Origin: SMWC01 sp963581225
GTDB lineage: Bacteria > Pseudomonadota > Gammaproteobacteria > Steroidobacterales > Rariloculaceae
Assembly (NCBI GenBank): GCA_963581225.1
Contig: CAUZMW010000132.1
Coordinates: forward strand, 1 to 5,441
DNA: 5,441 nt
Direction of reading: 5' to 3'
Position numbers and translations under genes: made by a program. Below the pieces are notes generated by a model. That model searched no databases. It saw only the letters and a program-made list of their open reading frames with translations, and was not told the origin of the DNA. Positions 1-5,441 of the stretch are shown piece after piece. The first letter of the stretch is position 1; each line of letters begins with the position of its first letter.

Positions 1-1947
1 CCCAACGACAACTGGACAATCGACCTGTCCGTTCGTTCGAATTCCCAGAATGACGACGATGAGGGCGGTCAGTGCCGGGCTCATCCGCAGCAAGCTCAAG
101 TCGATAGATTAGCCAATAAAAGCGTTGAGGCTGCTGATCTTGCGGCGCTTACTGCATTCCACCCGGCTCAAATTTACACGGGCCCGGTGTATGCCGACGG
201 TATTAAGCAGTGGGGCGGTTCGACCAAATATGGTGATGGAATAAAACGAAACATCGGCGGTCATCTAGAGCGTATGTATCCTGGTGCGACCATCGACTTC
301 TGGAACGCTTGTAACGAGGACAACCTCCAGGGCGATTACGTGAACTCCCAGGAGAAGGACACGTACCTGAACTTGGATAACGAGAATATCAACGCGACGA
401 TCCAATGGGATTCCGCCGGTGAAATCGGTGGGCTCGATAACCTGAATGTCAAGATGATCCTGTCCGAGCACGAGACGTCGATAATGTATTTGCAGGACCG
501 CGACATGACGTCGCTACCCATCGACGCGATCGGCTACACTCCCCCTGGGACCAAACGTGTGACGAAGAATTTCGAGTTGCTGTTCACCGGTGATGTGAAC
601 GACCGGTTCGGCTTCGTACTCGGCTTGCACTCTTTTGATGACAGGGCCGGGTCAGACAATATCGCAGGCGATTGCCTCGAGCTTTGGGAGGCGAACCTTG
701 CGGAGTTCATGAAAACTGATAGCACCCTCAAAGTCCCGTGCACGCCTGACGGCGGCACCCAGTTTGACCGTATGCCGAATCGGCAGGTGCCGGGCGGGCC
801 GGGTGTCTCAGGTAGGGATGGCTACAGCGGAAGCGAGTCCTTCGCGGCCTTCGGACATCTGACCTATGACATCAACGACGACTGGACGCTCGATTTGGGC
901 GCCCGCTGGACCGATGAGGACCGCTATTTTCACCAAGTCGAGTTCGACTTGGATCCAGGCTTCTGCAGTCACGTTCAACCGGCTAATCGCCCGACGACGG
1001 AAATGTGCGGCTCAAATGACTGGGAAAGCGGCTACTTCCTGAGTCGTCAGTCGGGGCTCCTCGATGGATTCTACAATAATACCACCGCGAACTTCAGCGA
1101 AGTGACTCCGATGGTCAGCTTGACTCGCAGCTTTGAGGACGGAAGCATGTTTTACCTTCTGTACGCGGAAGGCTTCCTCTCTGGCAGCTTCAACGACGAG
1201 CTCAATACGAGCTTGGTGCCGGAGCTGGCGCCGTTGTTGACCTATGACCCCGAGCACGTGAATAACTACGAGGTCGGGTATAAAGCAACGTTCGCTGATG
1301 GCCGGATTCAACTGTCAAGCGCTCTCTTCTACATGGCGTACGAAGACAAGCAGGAGTCGATCTCTATCGACAACGCAGACGGGCGCTTTGGGGGCGATCC
1401 TCAGATCGGTATCACCACCAATGCGGCGACCGTGGACATCGTGGGCATCGAGGTAGAGCTGCGCACGCAGCCCTGGGACGGTGGTTACCTTTCATTGGAC
1501 GTGGGCCACCTGAAGAACGAATACGGAGAGTTTACGTCCTTTGATCCGGATGCCCCGGGCGGCACCATTGATCGGTCGGACATGAGAATTAAGGATTACT
1601 CGCCGGAGTGGACGGTCGGTGCAACCCTCGAGCATGCCTTCCAGCTGGCTAACGGCGCGACGTTGACACCGCAGCTGGGCGTTTACTGGCAGGATGACTA
1701 CGACTTCTCAAGCGGTATCGACGGTGGGCCTCCCTCCTACTGCTTCCAGGGCGGTTTCGCCAAGATCCGCACGCGCGTGACCTATGATCCACCTGAAGCA
1801 ACCTGGCAGGCTTCGCTCTTCGGTTCCAACATCAGCGACGAGCGGTACTACGAGGTCTGCGGTGGTTCGCGGTCGGGCGTATATGACTACCGCTACGGCC
1901 AGCCGGATACCTGGGGTCTGGAGTTCACCTATGACTGGGGCGCCTAA
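1..1947 (+). CDS. TonB-dependent outer-membrane receptor, 3' part (5' end off-window)
   Basis: Encodes the beta-barrel part of a TonB-dependent receptor, an outer-membrane transporter that imports scarce ligands (iron chelates, cobalamin, glycans or other compounds) using TonB/ExbBD energy. The frame is open from base 1, so a start at the GTG at 187 is not credible; residues 1-62 before it (NDNWTIDLSVR, then a D-rich turn) read as barrel strand and loop. 648 residues are visible, and the N-terminal TonB box and plug are missing. Family hallmarks are the YDPEHVNNYEVGYKATF segment at about residues 415-431 with the following strand ending YEDKQ (447-451), repeated alternating strands such as WTLDLGARWTDEDRYF, and the terminal NISDERYY...YGQPDTWGLEFTYDWGA. 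The C-terminus has the usual aromatic-rich last strand, with GA after the final W. Eight cysteines are visible (25, 104, 225, 247, 322, 336, 581, 620), probably in external loops. The ligand cannot be assigned. A terminator follows 51 bases after the stop. Confidence 0.93.
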   Translation, partial: PNDNWTIDLSVRSNSQNDDDEGGQCRAHPQQAQVDRLANKSVEAADLAALTAFHPAQIYTGPVYADGIKQWGGSTKYGDGIKRNIGGHLERMYPGATIDFWNACNEDNLQGDYVNSQEKDTYLNLDNENINATIQWDSAGEIGGLDNLNVKMILSEHETSIMYLQDRDMTSLPIDAIGYTPPGTKRVTKNFELLFTGDVNDRFGFVLGLHSFDDRAGSDNIAGDCLELWEANLAEFMKTDSTLKVPCTPDGGTQFDRMPNRQVPGGPGVSGRDGYSGSESFAAFGHLTYDINDDWTLDLGARWTDEDRYFHQVEFDLDPGFCSHVQPANRPTTEMCGSNDWESGYFLSRQSGLLDGFYNNTTANFSEVTPMVSLTRSFEDGSMFYLLYAEGFLSGSFNDELNTSLVPELAPLLTYDPEHVNNYEVGYKATFADGRIQLSSALFYMAYEDKQESISIDNADGRFGGDPQIGITTNAATVDIVGIEVELRTQPWDGGYLSLDVGHLKNEYGEFTSFDPDAPGGTIDRSDMRIKDYSPEWTVGATLEHAFQLANGATLTPQLGVYWQDDYDFSSGIDGGPPSYCFQGGFAKIRTRVTYDPPEATWQASLFGSNISDERYYEVCGGSRSGVYDYRYGQPDTWGLEFTYDWGA

Positions 1948-1998
1948 GCCTCTGCGAACATCCTGTAATTCTCTACCGCGTCGGATGTGAGTGAATAG

Positions 1999-2030
1999 AC
2001 GGCACCTCTTCGGAGGTGCCGTTTTCTTAT
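1999..2030 (+). terminator. Intrinsic terminator of the TonB receptor gene
   Basis: A perfect 10-bp stem (1999-2008 with 2013-2022, ACGGCACCTC/GAGGTGCCGT) closes a TTCG tetraloop at 2009-2012. The C-G closing pair makes it the extra-stable cUUCGg loop. The stem runs into TTTTCTTAT on the plus strand. The minus-strand side lacks a T-run, so it should act mainly on plus-strand transcripts. Confidence 0.93.
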
Positions 2031-2107
2031 CCCCTACGATAAGTACCATTCGCACGCCTAGAGTTGGTAGATGTGTTCTAGGTTACTGAAGAAATCACGG
2101 AAGATGA

Positions 2108-2296
2108 TTAAACGGTAGGGGCACCGTATTCTTAGCGGATGCGAGGCTACGAATCTATGGCCTTCACATGATCGCCGTCGACTCACAGGGCAATATCTAC
2201 ACTGGAGAGGTGCAACAGGGCGAGCGTGTCCAGCGCTTCGTGCCCGCCGACAGTCCGAAGGGGGAGCTGCTTCAGCGATTGGCGGACATGCCGTAG
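2108..2296 (+). pseudogene. C-terminal remnant of an NHL/SMP-30-like six-bladed propeller protein
   Basis: The plus-strand frame, open after a TGA at 2105-2107 and ending at TAG 2294-2296, reads GTVFLADARLRIYGLHMIAV followed by DSQGNIYTGEVQQGERVQRF and a short tail ending LLQRLADMP. The pattern 'G-L-H-x-I-A-V-D-S-x-G-N-I-Y-x-x-E-V...R-V-Q-R-F' is the classic last blade of NHL-repeat/SMP-30-like propellers. Those proteins are normally about 300 residues or more, whereas only about 60 codons remain here. An in-frame ATG (2168-2170) would make a 42-residue product, but it sits inside the blade motif and has no clear ribosome binding site. Upstream frames in 2031-2107 show no continuation. I read it as the 3' end of a deleted gene. 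Full-length relatives are secreted or periplasmic proteins or lactonase-like enzymes; no function can be claimed for the fragment. Confidence 0.72.
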
Positions 2297-2344
2297 TCGA
2301 GGTGAGCAGCACGGGAACGCCCGTAGTTGAAAGGTTCCGGGAGC

Positions 2345-2446
2345 CTGTTTGACGAGCAGTGACTCGGCGGTGACCGAGCGACCATCCGCTCCTTGCAGGC
2401 GAGCTGACGTCACGATCAGGTAAACAAGAACGATGGCCGGATCGCT
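2345..2446 (-). pseudogene. N-terminal fragment resembling an IS-type integrase/transposase
   Basis: The minus strand reads SDPAIVLVYLIVTSARLQGA, then DGRSVTAESLLVKQ. From memory this resembles the N-terminus of a family of rve-type integrases/transposases: a hydrophobic helix, 'L-x-G-x-x-G-x-R-x-x-x-A-E-S/N-L-L-L-K-Q', then 'QLLVLNRSRxRAPNL'. The resemblance stops abruptly after LLVKQ at about base 2345; the following codons (APGTFQLRAFPCCS) do not match, nor do the other two frames. There is no ATG start and the catalytic DDE region is absent, so it cannot be a working transposase. The frame is open upstream to about 2503 without recognisable content. The call rests on remembered family sequence. 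A chance open frame is the alternative. Confidence 0.45.
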
Positions 2447-2526
2447 CGCGATCCAAAGCTTGCCGATTTCGCTACGATTAGCGGGTCTCGGATTGCGTGG
2501 CAACAGCCAGCTCGAGCAGGCGCAAA

Positions 2527-3621
2527 TTAGTTACCTTCATCCTCCAAGGTCTCGCGATATCGCTTGTATCTTTCCTCGCTTGTGTTCATGAAGGTACCCC
2601 ACGGGCGGGGGTCCGTTGCATCCCAATAGCGGGGATCGCCCGGGAGGCGCTCGTTGAGGATCCCGCGTTCGTCCATGTAGACCTTCGTAGAGGGCCCGTT
2701 GGTGTCGGTACAGGTGTTATACAGTGGCCGAAGCTCCGGGCGGGCGTCGGTTTCGAGCTCGTAAGCGAGTTTCGAGTAAACAGGTTGCACAAAGACCGCG
2801 GAGTCGTAAAGCGTGATCTCACCCTCAATGGTATCACCGACGCGCCGGTAGCGCTCGACGGTCTCCAGGTTGTCGGTGAACTCGGTGAGGCCGCCCTTCC
2901 AGCCCCTGATCTGATTGGTGTGGACCATCAGCGTGTCGCCGTCCCAGAAGCCGATCGACTCGCCATGCCACTTAGGATACTGATAGTCCTCAGCGGAGTG
3001 TCCGCTGTCGTCGGTGTAAACCCAGCGGATGTAGTTCCGGTTATTGCCCGCGCCCAGTATCCAGACCCTCTGGGATGTGGCGATGAACTCCTCGGCATTC
3101 CCAACCGCAGATATGAAGCCGCCAGGAAGACAGAAGGCGTTTGCGCCCCACCTCCGCCCGTCGACGTTGGCTATCATGTCCTGAACGAAATACTCCTGAT
3201 ACTGTGGTGTCAGCATCGGCACGACCGAGCTCGCCGGATTCGGGCCTCCGGTCAATCGATCTCCTCCGCCGACAAAACGCCCGTGCCAGTCGGGAATCGT
3301 CTCCCTGGTATGTTGGGTGCCGCCGTCCACCTCCTCGAGCCACGCCTGATAGTGCTCCCACGCGCTCGTATACGGATAGGGGCTCGCGAGATCCGCGGCG
3401 CTCACCCGGCCCGTACCCTCTGCGCCGTAAACCCTGGCTTGGTCCAGCTCTCTTATCTCCCCGACGGTGTTGTTCCGGTAATAAGCCGGGTCGGTCCAAT
3501 GTTCGCGATCCTGGCGAAAATCCTCGGTAGTGAAAATGTCCTGAGCCACTGCCGAGGTCGACAGCGACTGGCAGACGAGGAGCACGGCGATCGAGGCCGC
3601 CCCTCCGCGGTTTTCATTCAT
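2527..3621 (-). CDS. Secreted protein of uncharacterised family (364 aa)
   Basis: I recognise the family but know no proven function. The ATG at 3621 is chosen because it follows a purine-rich GGGGA box and begins a signal peptide: a short N-region (MNENR), the hydrophobic core AASIAVLLV, and an AVA|QD cleavage site after residue 26. The mature protein should be periplasmic or exported. Family marks are LTPQYQEYF (about 137-145), FCLPGGF (163-169), a strand-rich stretch RVWILGAGNNRNYIRWVYTD (185-204), PKWHGESIGFWDGDTLMVHT (216-235) and ETVERYRRVGDTIEGEITLYD (253-273). These parallel a widespread set of hypothetical proteins with 'GxSVGxWEGDTLVVDT ... ERxRxVDxDTLE'. The C-terminus is charged (SEERYKRYRETLEDEGN). 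It lies 54 bases after the DUF6152-type gene, so the two probably share a transcript. LLVC near residue 17 is not a proper lipobox. Confidence 0.85.
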   Translation of the reverse strand: MNENRGGAASIAVLLVCQSLSTSAVAQDIFTTEDFRQDREHWTDPAYYRNNTVGEIRELDQARVYGAEGTGRVSAADLASPYPYTSAWEHYQAWLEEVDGGTQHTRETIPDWHGRFVGGGDRLTGGPNPASSVVPMLTPQYQEYFVQDMIANVDGRRWGANAFCLPGGFISAVGNAEEFIATSQRVWILGAGNNRNYIRWVYTDDSGHSAEDYQYPKWHGESIGFWDGDTLMVHTNQIRGWKGGLTEFTDNLETVERYRRVGDTIEGEITLYDSAVFVQPVYSKLAYELETDARPELRPLYNTCTDTNGPSTKVYMDERGILNERLPGDPRYWDATDPRPWGTFMNTSEERYKRYRETLEDEGN

Positions 3622-3675
3622 ACTGTTTCCCCGTTTTAGCGCACGGGTACGACATTCAAACCCGATTCGCGACAC

Positions 3676-4065
3676 TCAATCGGCCAGAGGTCTTCCCACA
3701 TAAGTGTTCCCGTCGGCCGCAACTATCGATCTGTAGTTGCCACCCGGCTGGCCGTCCTTCAGCGGGACCATGTTTACCGTGATCATGTCACCGGGCTGAA
3801 ACGTCCTATACCGGATACCACGCTGAAGCATGCCCGGGATAGGGCCCATCTCGACCCAATAGTTCACCACCTGGCCCTTCTCTTTCTCGACATCGAGAAA
3901 GAGGAAACCGTGTGGATTACGGAAGGAAAAGTCCGTCACCCTTCCGGTGATGGTAACCTCCTCGGTGTAATCGAACATCGAGTGAGAGTGGTGCGACCAT
4001 ACCGGGTCGAGAACCCCGACCGCCATGATACCCGCCAGTGCTACAGTCCACCTCCGGTTTCTCAT
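3676..4065 (-). CDS. DUF6152-type small secreted protein (129 aa)
   Basis: This matches the DUF6152-type family, small exported proteins of unknown function. The mature part begins with histidines (SHHSHSMFDY, about 24-33), followed by a 'T-x-x-G-x-V-T-D-F-S-F-R-N-P-H-G' beta segment (40-53), WVEMGPIPGMLQRGI (70-84), and PGDMITVNMVPLKDGQPGGN (91-110). The family pattern 'HHS..MFD...V...GxVxxFxxxNPH ... NML.RxG....PGDxVTVxxxPLxDGxPGG' is well kept. The start at 4065 is set by AAGGAG seven bases upstream and by the signal peptide (MRNRRW, then VALAGIMAVGV, cleavage near VWS|HH). A longer open frame to 4188 has no comparable start. The histidine cluster could bind a metal, but that is inference. 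It is first in the unit with the downstream 364-aa gene. Confidence 0.9.
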   Translation of the reverse strand: MRNRRWTVALAGIMAVGVLDPVWSHHSHSMFDYTEEVTITGRVTDFSFRNPHGFLFLDVEKEKGQVVNYWVEMGPIPGMLQRGIRYRTFQPGDMITVNMVPLKDGQPGGNYRSIVAADGNTYVGRPLAD

Positions 4066-4072
4066 GATTACA

Positions 4073-4078
4073 CTCCTT
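4073..4078 (-). promoter_or_regulatory. Ribosome binding site of the DUF6152-type gene
   Basis: AAGGAG on the minus strand, seven bases before the ATG at 4065. It decides the start in favour of MRNRRW over upstream in-frame alternatives. Confidence 0.85.
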
Positions 4079-4106
4079 CGAGAACGGATCGCCATTCTTA
4101 GATTGG

Positions 4107-4115
4107 ATTCTAGCA
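4107..4115 (-). promoter_or_regulatory. Possible extended -10 promoter for the DUF6152-type/364-aa unit
   Basis: The minus strand reads TGCTAGAAT, an extended -10 element (TGn plus TAGAAT, one mismatch to TATAAT). Transcription would start near 4100, leaving a leader of about 35 bases that includes the AAGGAG site. No good -35 hexamer is found at 16-18 bases, only an AT-rich TGTTAT-like stretch. That is tolerable for extended -10 promoters but keeps the call tentative. Confidence 0.35.
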
Positions 4116-4182
4116 GCGAAAATTGTTGATAACACCCTTCATTGGCCAGCCGTGCCATAGTCCATCCATCGCTCGAGTGTTC

Positions 4183-4211
4183 ACCCACACCTACCCATAA
4201 CAGCTGTGGGT
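4183..4211. repeat. Inverted repeat ACCCACA/TGTGGGT
   Basis: Two perfect 7-base arms with a 15-base loop, about 70 bases upstream of the candidate -10 for the DUF6152-type unit. No T-tract follows on the minus strand, so it is not a standard terminator. It could be an operator or chance. Confidence 0.3.
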
Positions 4212-4363
4212 TTGCCCCGTCAGTCGCGTTACCAATGTCCGCTTTTGCAGCCAGAGGCAGACATTAAGTCGATCCCGATTGGTACGATTGGGCGGATCTG
4301 GAATAAGCGTATTAGGGGCCCATTAAACAGAAGAGGCTCATCATGCGGAGGATGCGAGCAAAT

Positions 4364-5074
4364 TCAATCTATCGCGAAACAATAGAACAACCCGGCGCCG
4401 TTCCAGCTGGCGAAGTCATCCTGGCTACAACCCGTTGTGGCATGGGAGGAGTTCCATGACTGGTTACCGTGACCAATGCGGTCAGAATGACCGACTTGAG
4501 CAGCACCTTCGTCGTTACTGGTCCAGTTATTACAGGTGCGGTCCTCACTTCCGGTAAAGGCCCGACCATCTGGCTGAGTACCCGTTAACATATCGTGCAG
4601 ATTGGGCATTGGGTCACCAACGCCATTTATCTCATCGCCTTTCTCTGTGAGCGTAAATGCTTTGAACAAGTTAGCGCCGCGCTGCGCTTCAACCAGCGTG
4701 TCACCGTGAATCTCGGACGTCTTTATCGGTCGGCGCAGACTGCCCCTAGCGTGGTACCAAGGACCGTCCCCGATTCGATCACGGGCGTTGATGGCGGGCT
4801 GACCCGGTCGGGCCTGCGTGCTGAGATAGGCTCGCCACGTACGATGGCCCGCGCCCGCGTTTGTCGCCAACCGTTGGCAGTGTGCGTCTGCTCCTTCCAG
4901 GCCACCTAAGTTACCGCCATTCCCAATCGGCTCGCTGGTAACGAAGAACGACATCAGTTCAGACGGGACAAACATTCGAATAGCGTGAATGCCCATACCT
5001 TGAGCGGATACCGTGTCTGAGCCAAATAGAGGGACGAGCAACGAAAAAACGATTGGCAATATTATCCTTTTCAT
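4364..5074 (-). CDS. Secreted lectin-fold protein (DUF1554-like), downstream paralogue
   Basis: A 236-aa exported protein. The signal peptide is clear: MKR, hydrophobic core IILPIVFSLLVPLF, cleavage at VSA|QG after residue 24. The mature domain opens with FFVTSEPIGNGGNLGGLEGADAHC (43-66), the hallmark start of DUF1554-like domains ('FVTS...GNLGGLxGADAxCQxLAxxAG'), which I place in the C-type-lectin-like fold class. It continues with TWRAYLST (79-86), a GDGPWYHARG turn (102-111), NLHDMLTGTQPDGRAF (158-173), CNNWTSN (181-187), SWNSSHATTGC (206-216) and LFYCFAID at the end. Four cysteines (66, 181, 216, 232) would allow two disulfides, fitting an oxidising compartment. The ATG has GGAG seven bases upstream and overlaps the stop of the upstream paralogue. 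Ligand and role are unknown; carbohydrate or surface binding is inference from the fold. Confidence 0.85.
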   Translation of the reverse strand: MKRIILPIVFSLLVPLFGSDTVSAQGMGIHAIRMFVPSELMSFFVTSEPIGNGGNLGGLEGADAHCQRLATNAGAGHRTWRAYLSTQARPGQPAINARDRIGDGPWYHARGSLRRPIKTSEIHGDTLVEAQRGANLFKAFTLTEKGDEINGVGDPMPNLHDMLTGTQPDGRAFTGSEDRTCNNWTSNDEGAAQVGHSDRIGHGNQSWNSSHATTGCSQDDFASWNGAGLFYCFAID

Positions 5075-5441
5075 TGGTTTTCTCCGGTCACGGCAAAGCA
5101 GTAAAACTGACCAATACCGTGCGTTCTCGGTAAAGCGGCCTGGCTGCAGCCGCGAGTACCGTGCGATGAATTCCAGGAACCGTTTCCGCCACCTTCCCGG
5201 TCAGGAAACCCGATCTGCACGTTCGGCCTACCGGCCCCACCAGAGAGTCCAGACAGGTCAAATTCGGGACCGGGGTCTGCGTTGCTTGTCCAGTTGTCGC
5301 AGGTGTAATCGATATCTGGCGGGTAAGCTCGGCCATCCGTCTGAGAGCCTGTTATTACTTCGTGACGATTGGAATAAGGTGTATTTTTGACGTACTCCCA
5401 ATCGTTATCCCTGGGATCGAGAAAGTCATACAGACCAGGCA
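5071..5441 (-). CDS. Lectin-fold protein (DUF1554-like), upstream paralogue, N-terminus off-window
   Basis: The minus-strand frame with first full codon at 5439-5437 is open to a TGA at 5073-5071, giving 122 residues. It has no start in the window because the gene continues past the right edge. It aligns with the C-terminal half of the neighbouring gene: NRHEVITGSQTDGRAY against NLHDMLTGTQPDGRAF, CDNWTSN against CNNWTSN, GSWNSSHGTRGCSQ against QSWNSSHATTGCSQ, and QFYCFAV against LFYCFAI. The last three cysteines are kept (47, 98, 114). The loop between the first two of these is about 16 residues longer here (50 against 34 residues between cysteines) and is rich in glycine (SGLSGGAGRPNV...DREGGGNG). 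It ends with a short tail TGENQ, whose codons include the downstream ribosome binding site. By analogy it should be a secreted protein, but its signal peptide cannot be seen. Confidence 0.88.
   Translation of the reverse strand, partial: PGLYDFLDPRDNDWEYVKNTPYSNRHEVITGSQTDGRAYPPDIDYTCDNWTSNADPGPEFDLSGLSGGAGRPNVQIGFPDREGGGNGSWNSSHGTRGCSQAALPRTHGIGQFYCFAVTGENQ
5082..5085 (-). promoter_or_regulatory. Ribosome binding site embedded in the upstream paralogue
   Basis: GGAG on the minus strand, seven bases before the ATG at 5074. It lies inside the Gly-Glu codons of the upstream paralogue's tail. Together with the ATGA overlap it points to translational coupling of the two lectin-fold genes. Confidence 0.75.

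Larger units (their letters stand above)
2031..2526. other. Gene-poor gap holding two gene relics
   Basis: About 500 bases lie between the receptor terminator and the stop of the minus-strand 364-aa gene, with no intact gene. The recognisable content is an NHL-propeller C-terminal remnant (plus strand) and a transposase/integrase-like N-terminal remnant (minus strand), listed separately. Other structure is minor: a 6-bp inverted repeat CCTAGA/TCTAGG (2057-2062 and 2077-2082) and a hairpin GGATCG-CTCG-CGATCC (2439-2454) without a T-tract. No convincing terminator for the minus-strand unit is visible here. Confidence 0.7.
4066..4363. other. Spacer between the lectin-fold gene pair and the DUF6152-type unit
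   Basis: 298 bases without a gene. Besides the ribosome binding site and candidate -10 above, it holds an inverted repeat ACCCACA/TGTGGGT (4183-4189 and 4205-4211, 15-base loop) and two copies of CGATTGG nine bases apart (4276-4282 and 4285-4291). It also has a GGGCCC palindrome near 4317. No stem followed by a T-run is visible on the minus strand, so no clear terminator for the lectin-fold genes. Its length and the candidate promoter suggest that the two minus-strand units are transcribed separately. Confidence 0.55.

Noticed and set aside
187..1947. GTG at 187 as the start of the receptor gene
   Set aside because: The same frame is open back to base 1 and reads as barrel sequence, and a receptor without a plug would not be complete. 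The gene is simply cut by the window edge.
2439..2454. Hairpin GGATCG-CTCG-CGATCC as terminator of the minus-strand unit
   Set aside because: The stem is only six pairs, no T-tract follows on either strand, and it lies inside the transposase-like reading frame.
2497..3639. Long plus-strand open frame of 380 codons opposite the 364-aa secreted protein gene
   Set aside because: It is antisense to a gene with a signal peptide and recognisable family motifs. Its own translation has no domain pattern and it lacks a good ribosome binding site. It is a by-product of GC-rich codon use.
2527..4065. Possible single fused protein: the DUF6152-type gene and the 364-aa gene are in the same frame, separated by one TGA and 18 sense codons
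   Set aside because: The second gene has its own ATG, a purine-rich site upstream and a full signal peptide. A read-through product would bury that signal inside the chain. No selenocysteine-type element was identified after the TGA.
4066..4188. Upstream extension of the DUF6152-type gene (start at 4188)
   Set aside because: The extra residues show no family similarity and would hide the signal peptide, and the AAGGAG site points to the ATG at 4065.
4220..4262. Minus-strand stem GTCTGC/GCGGAC as terminator of the lectin-fold genes
   Set aside because: A six-pair stem with a G-U pair, a 14-base loop and no T-run after it is too weak to call.
5088..5336. Minus-strand open frame of 82 codons overlapping the right-edge gene
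   Set aside because: It is another frame of the partial lectin-fold paralogue, whose own frame aligns residue by residue with the neighbouring gene.

Overview
The window looks like chromosomal DNA from a Gram-negative, probably gammaproteobacterial organism. The signs are moderately high GC, a TonB-dependent outer-membrane receptor, Sec signal peptides of the A-X-A type on three genes whose starts are visible, and Shine-Dalgarno-led starts. The protein families present (TonB receptor, DUF6152-type small secreted protein, NHL-type propeller fragment) are ones I associate with uncultured marine or soil Gammaproteobacteria. This lineage call is inference; no rRNA or marker gene is present.

Layout. 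From base 1 to 1947 the plus strand carries the 3' part of a TonB-dependent receptor gene. It is open from the first base, so its plug domain lies off-window to the left. It is closed by a strong intrinsic terminator with a cUUCGg tetraloop (1999-2030). Bases 2031-2526 hold no intact gene. They contain two relics: the C-terminal end of an NHL/SMP-30-like beta-propeller gene on the plus strand (about 2108-2296) and, on the minus strand, a short piece resembling the N-terminus of an IS-type integrase/transposase (about 2345-2446).

From 2527 to 4065 the minus strand carries a two-gene unit: a 129-aa DUF6152-type secreted protein, followed after 54 bases by a 364-aa secreted protein of an uncharacterised family. 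The latter has a 'GxSxGxWDGDTLxV' core, which I associate with the same kinds of genome. A spacer of 298 bases (4066-4363) contains a good ribosome binding site and a plausible extended -10 promoter for this unit.

From 4364 to the right edge the minus strand carries two tandem paralogues of a secreted, cysteine-containing lectin-fold protein (DUF1554-like). The upstream copy runs off the right edge. Its stop codon overlaps the start codon of the downstream copy (ATGA), and its last codons contain the downstream ribosome binding site. The two are therefore very probably co-transcribed and translationally coupled.

The theme is envelope and periplasmic or exported functions: outer-membrane uptake (the receptor), two secreted proteins of unknown role, and a pair of exported lectin-like proteins. 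There is no direct sequence evidence that the plus-strand receptor and the minus-strand units act in one pathway. The most notable features are the coupled lectin-fold paralogue pair and the relic-filled gap.
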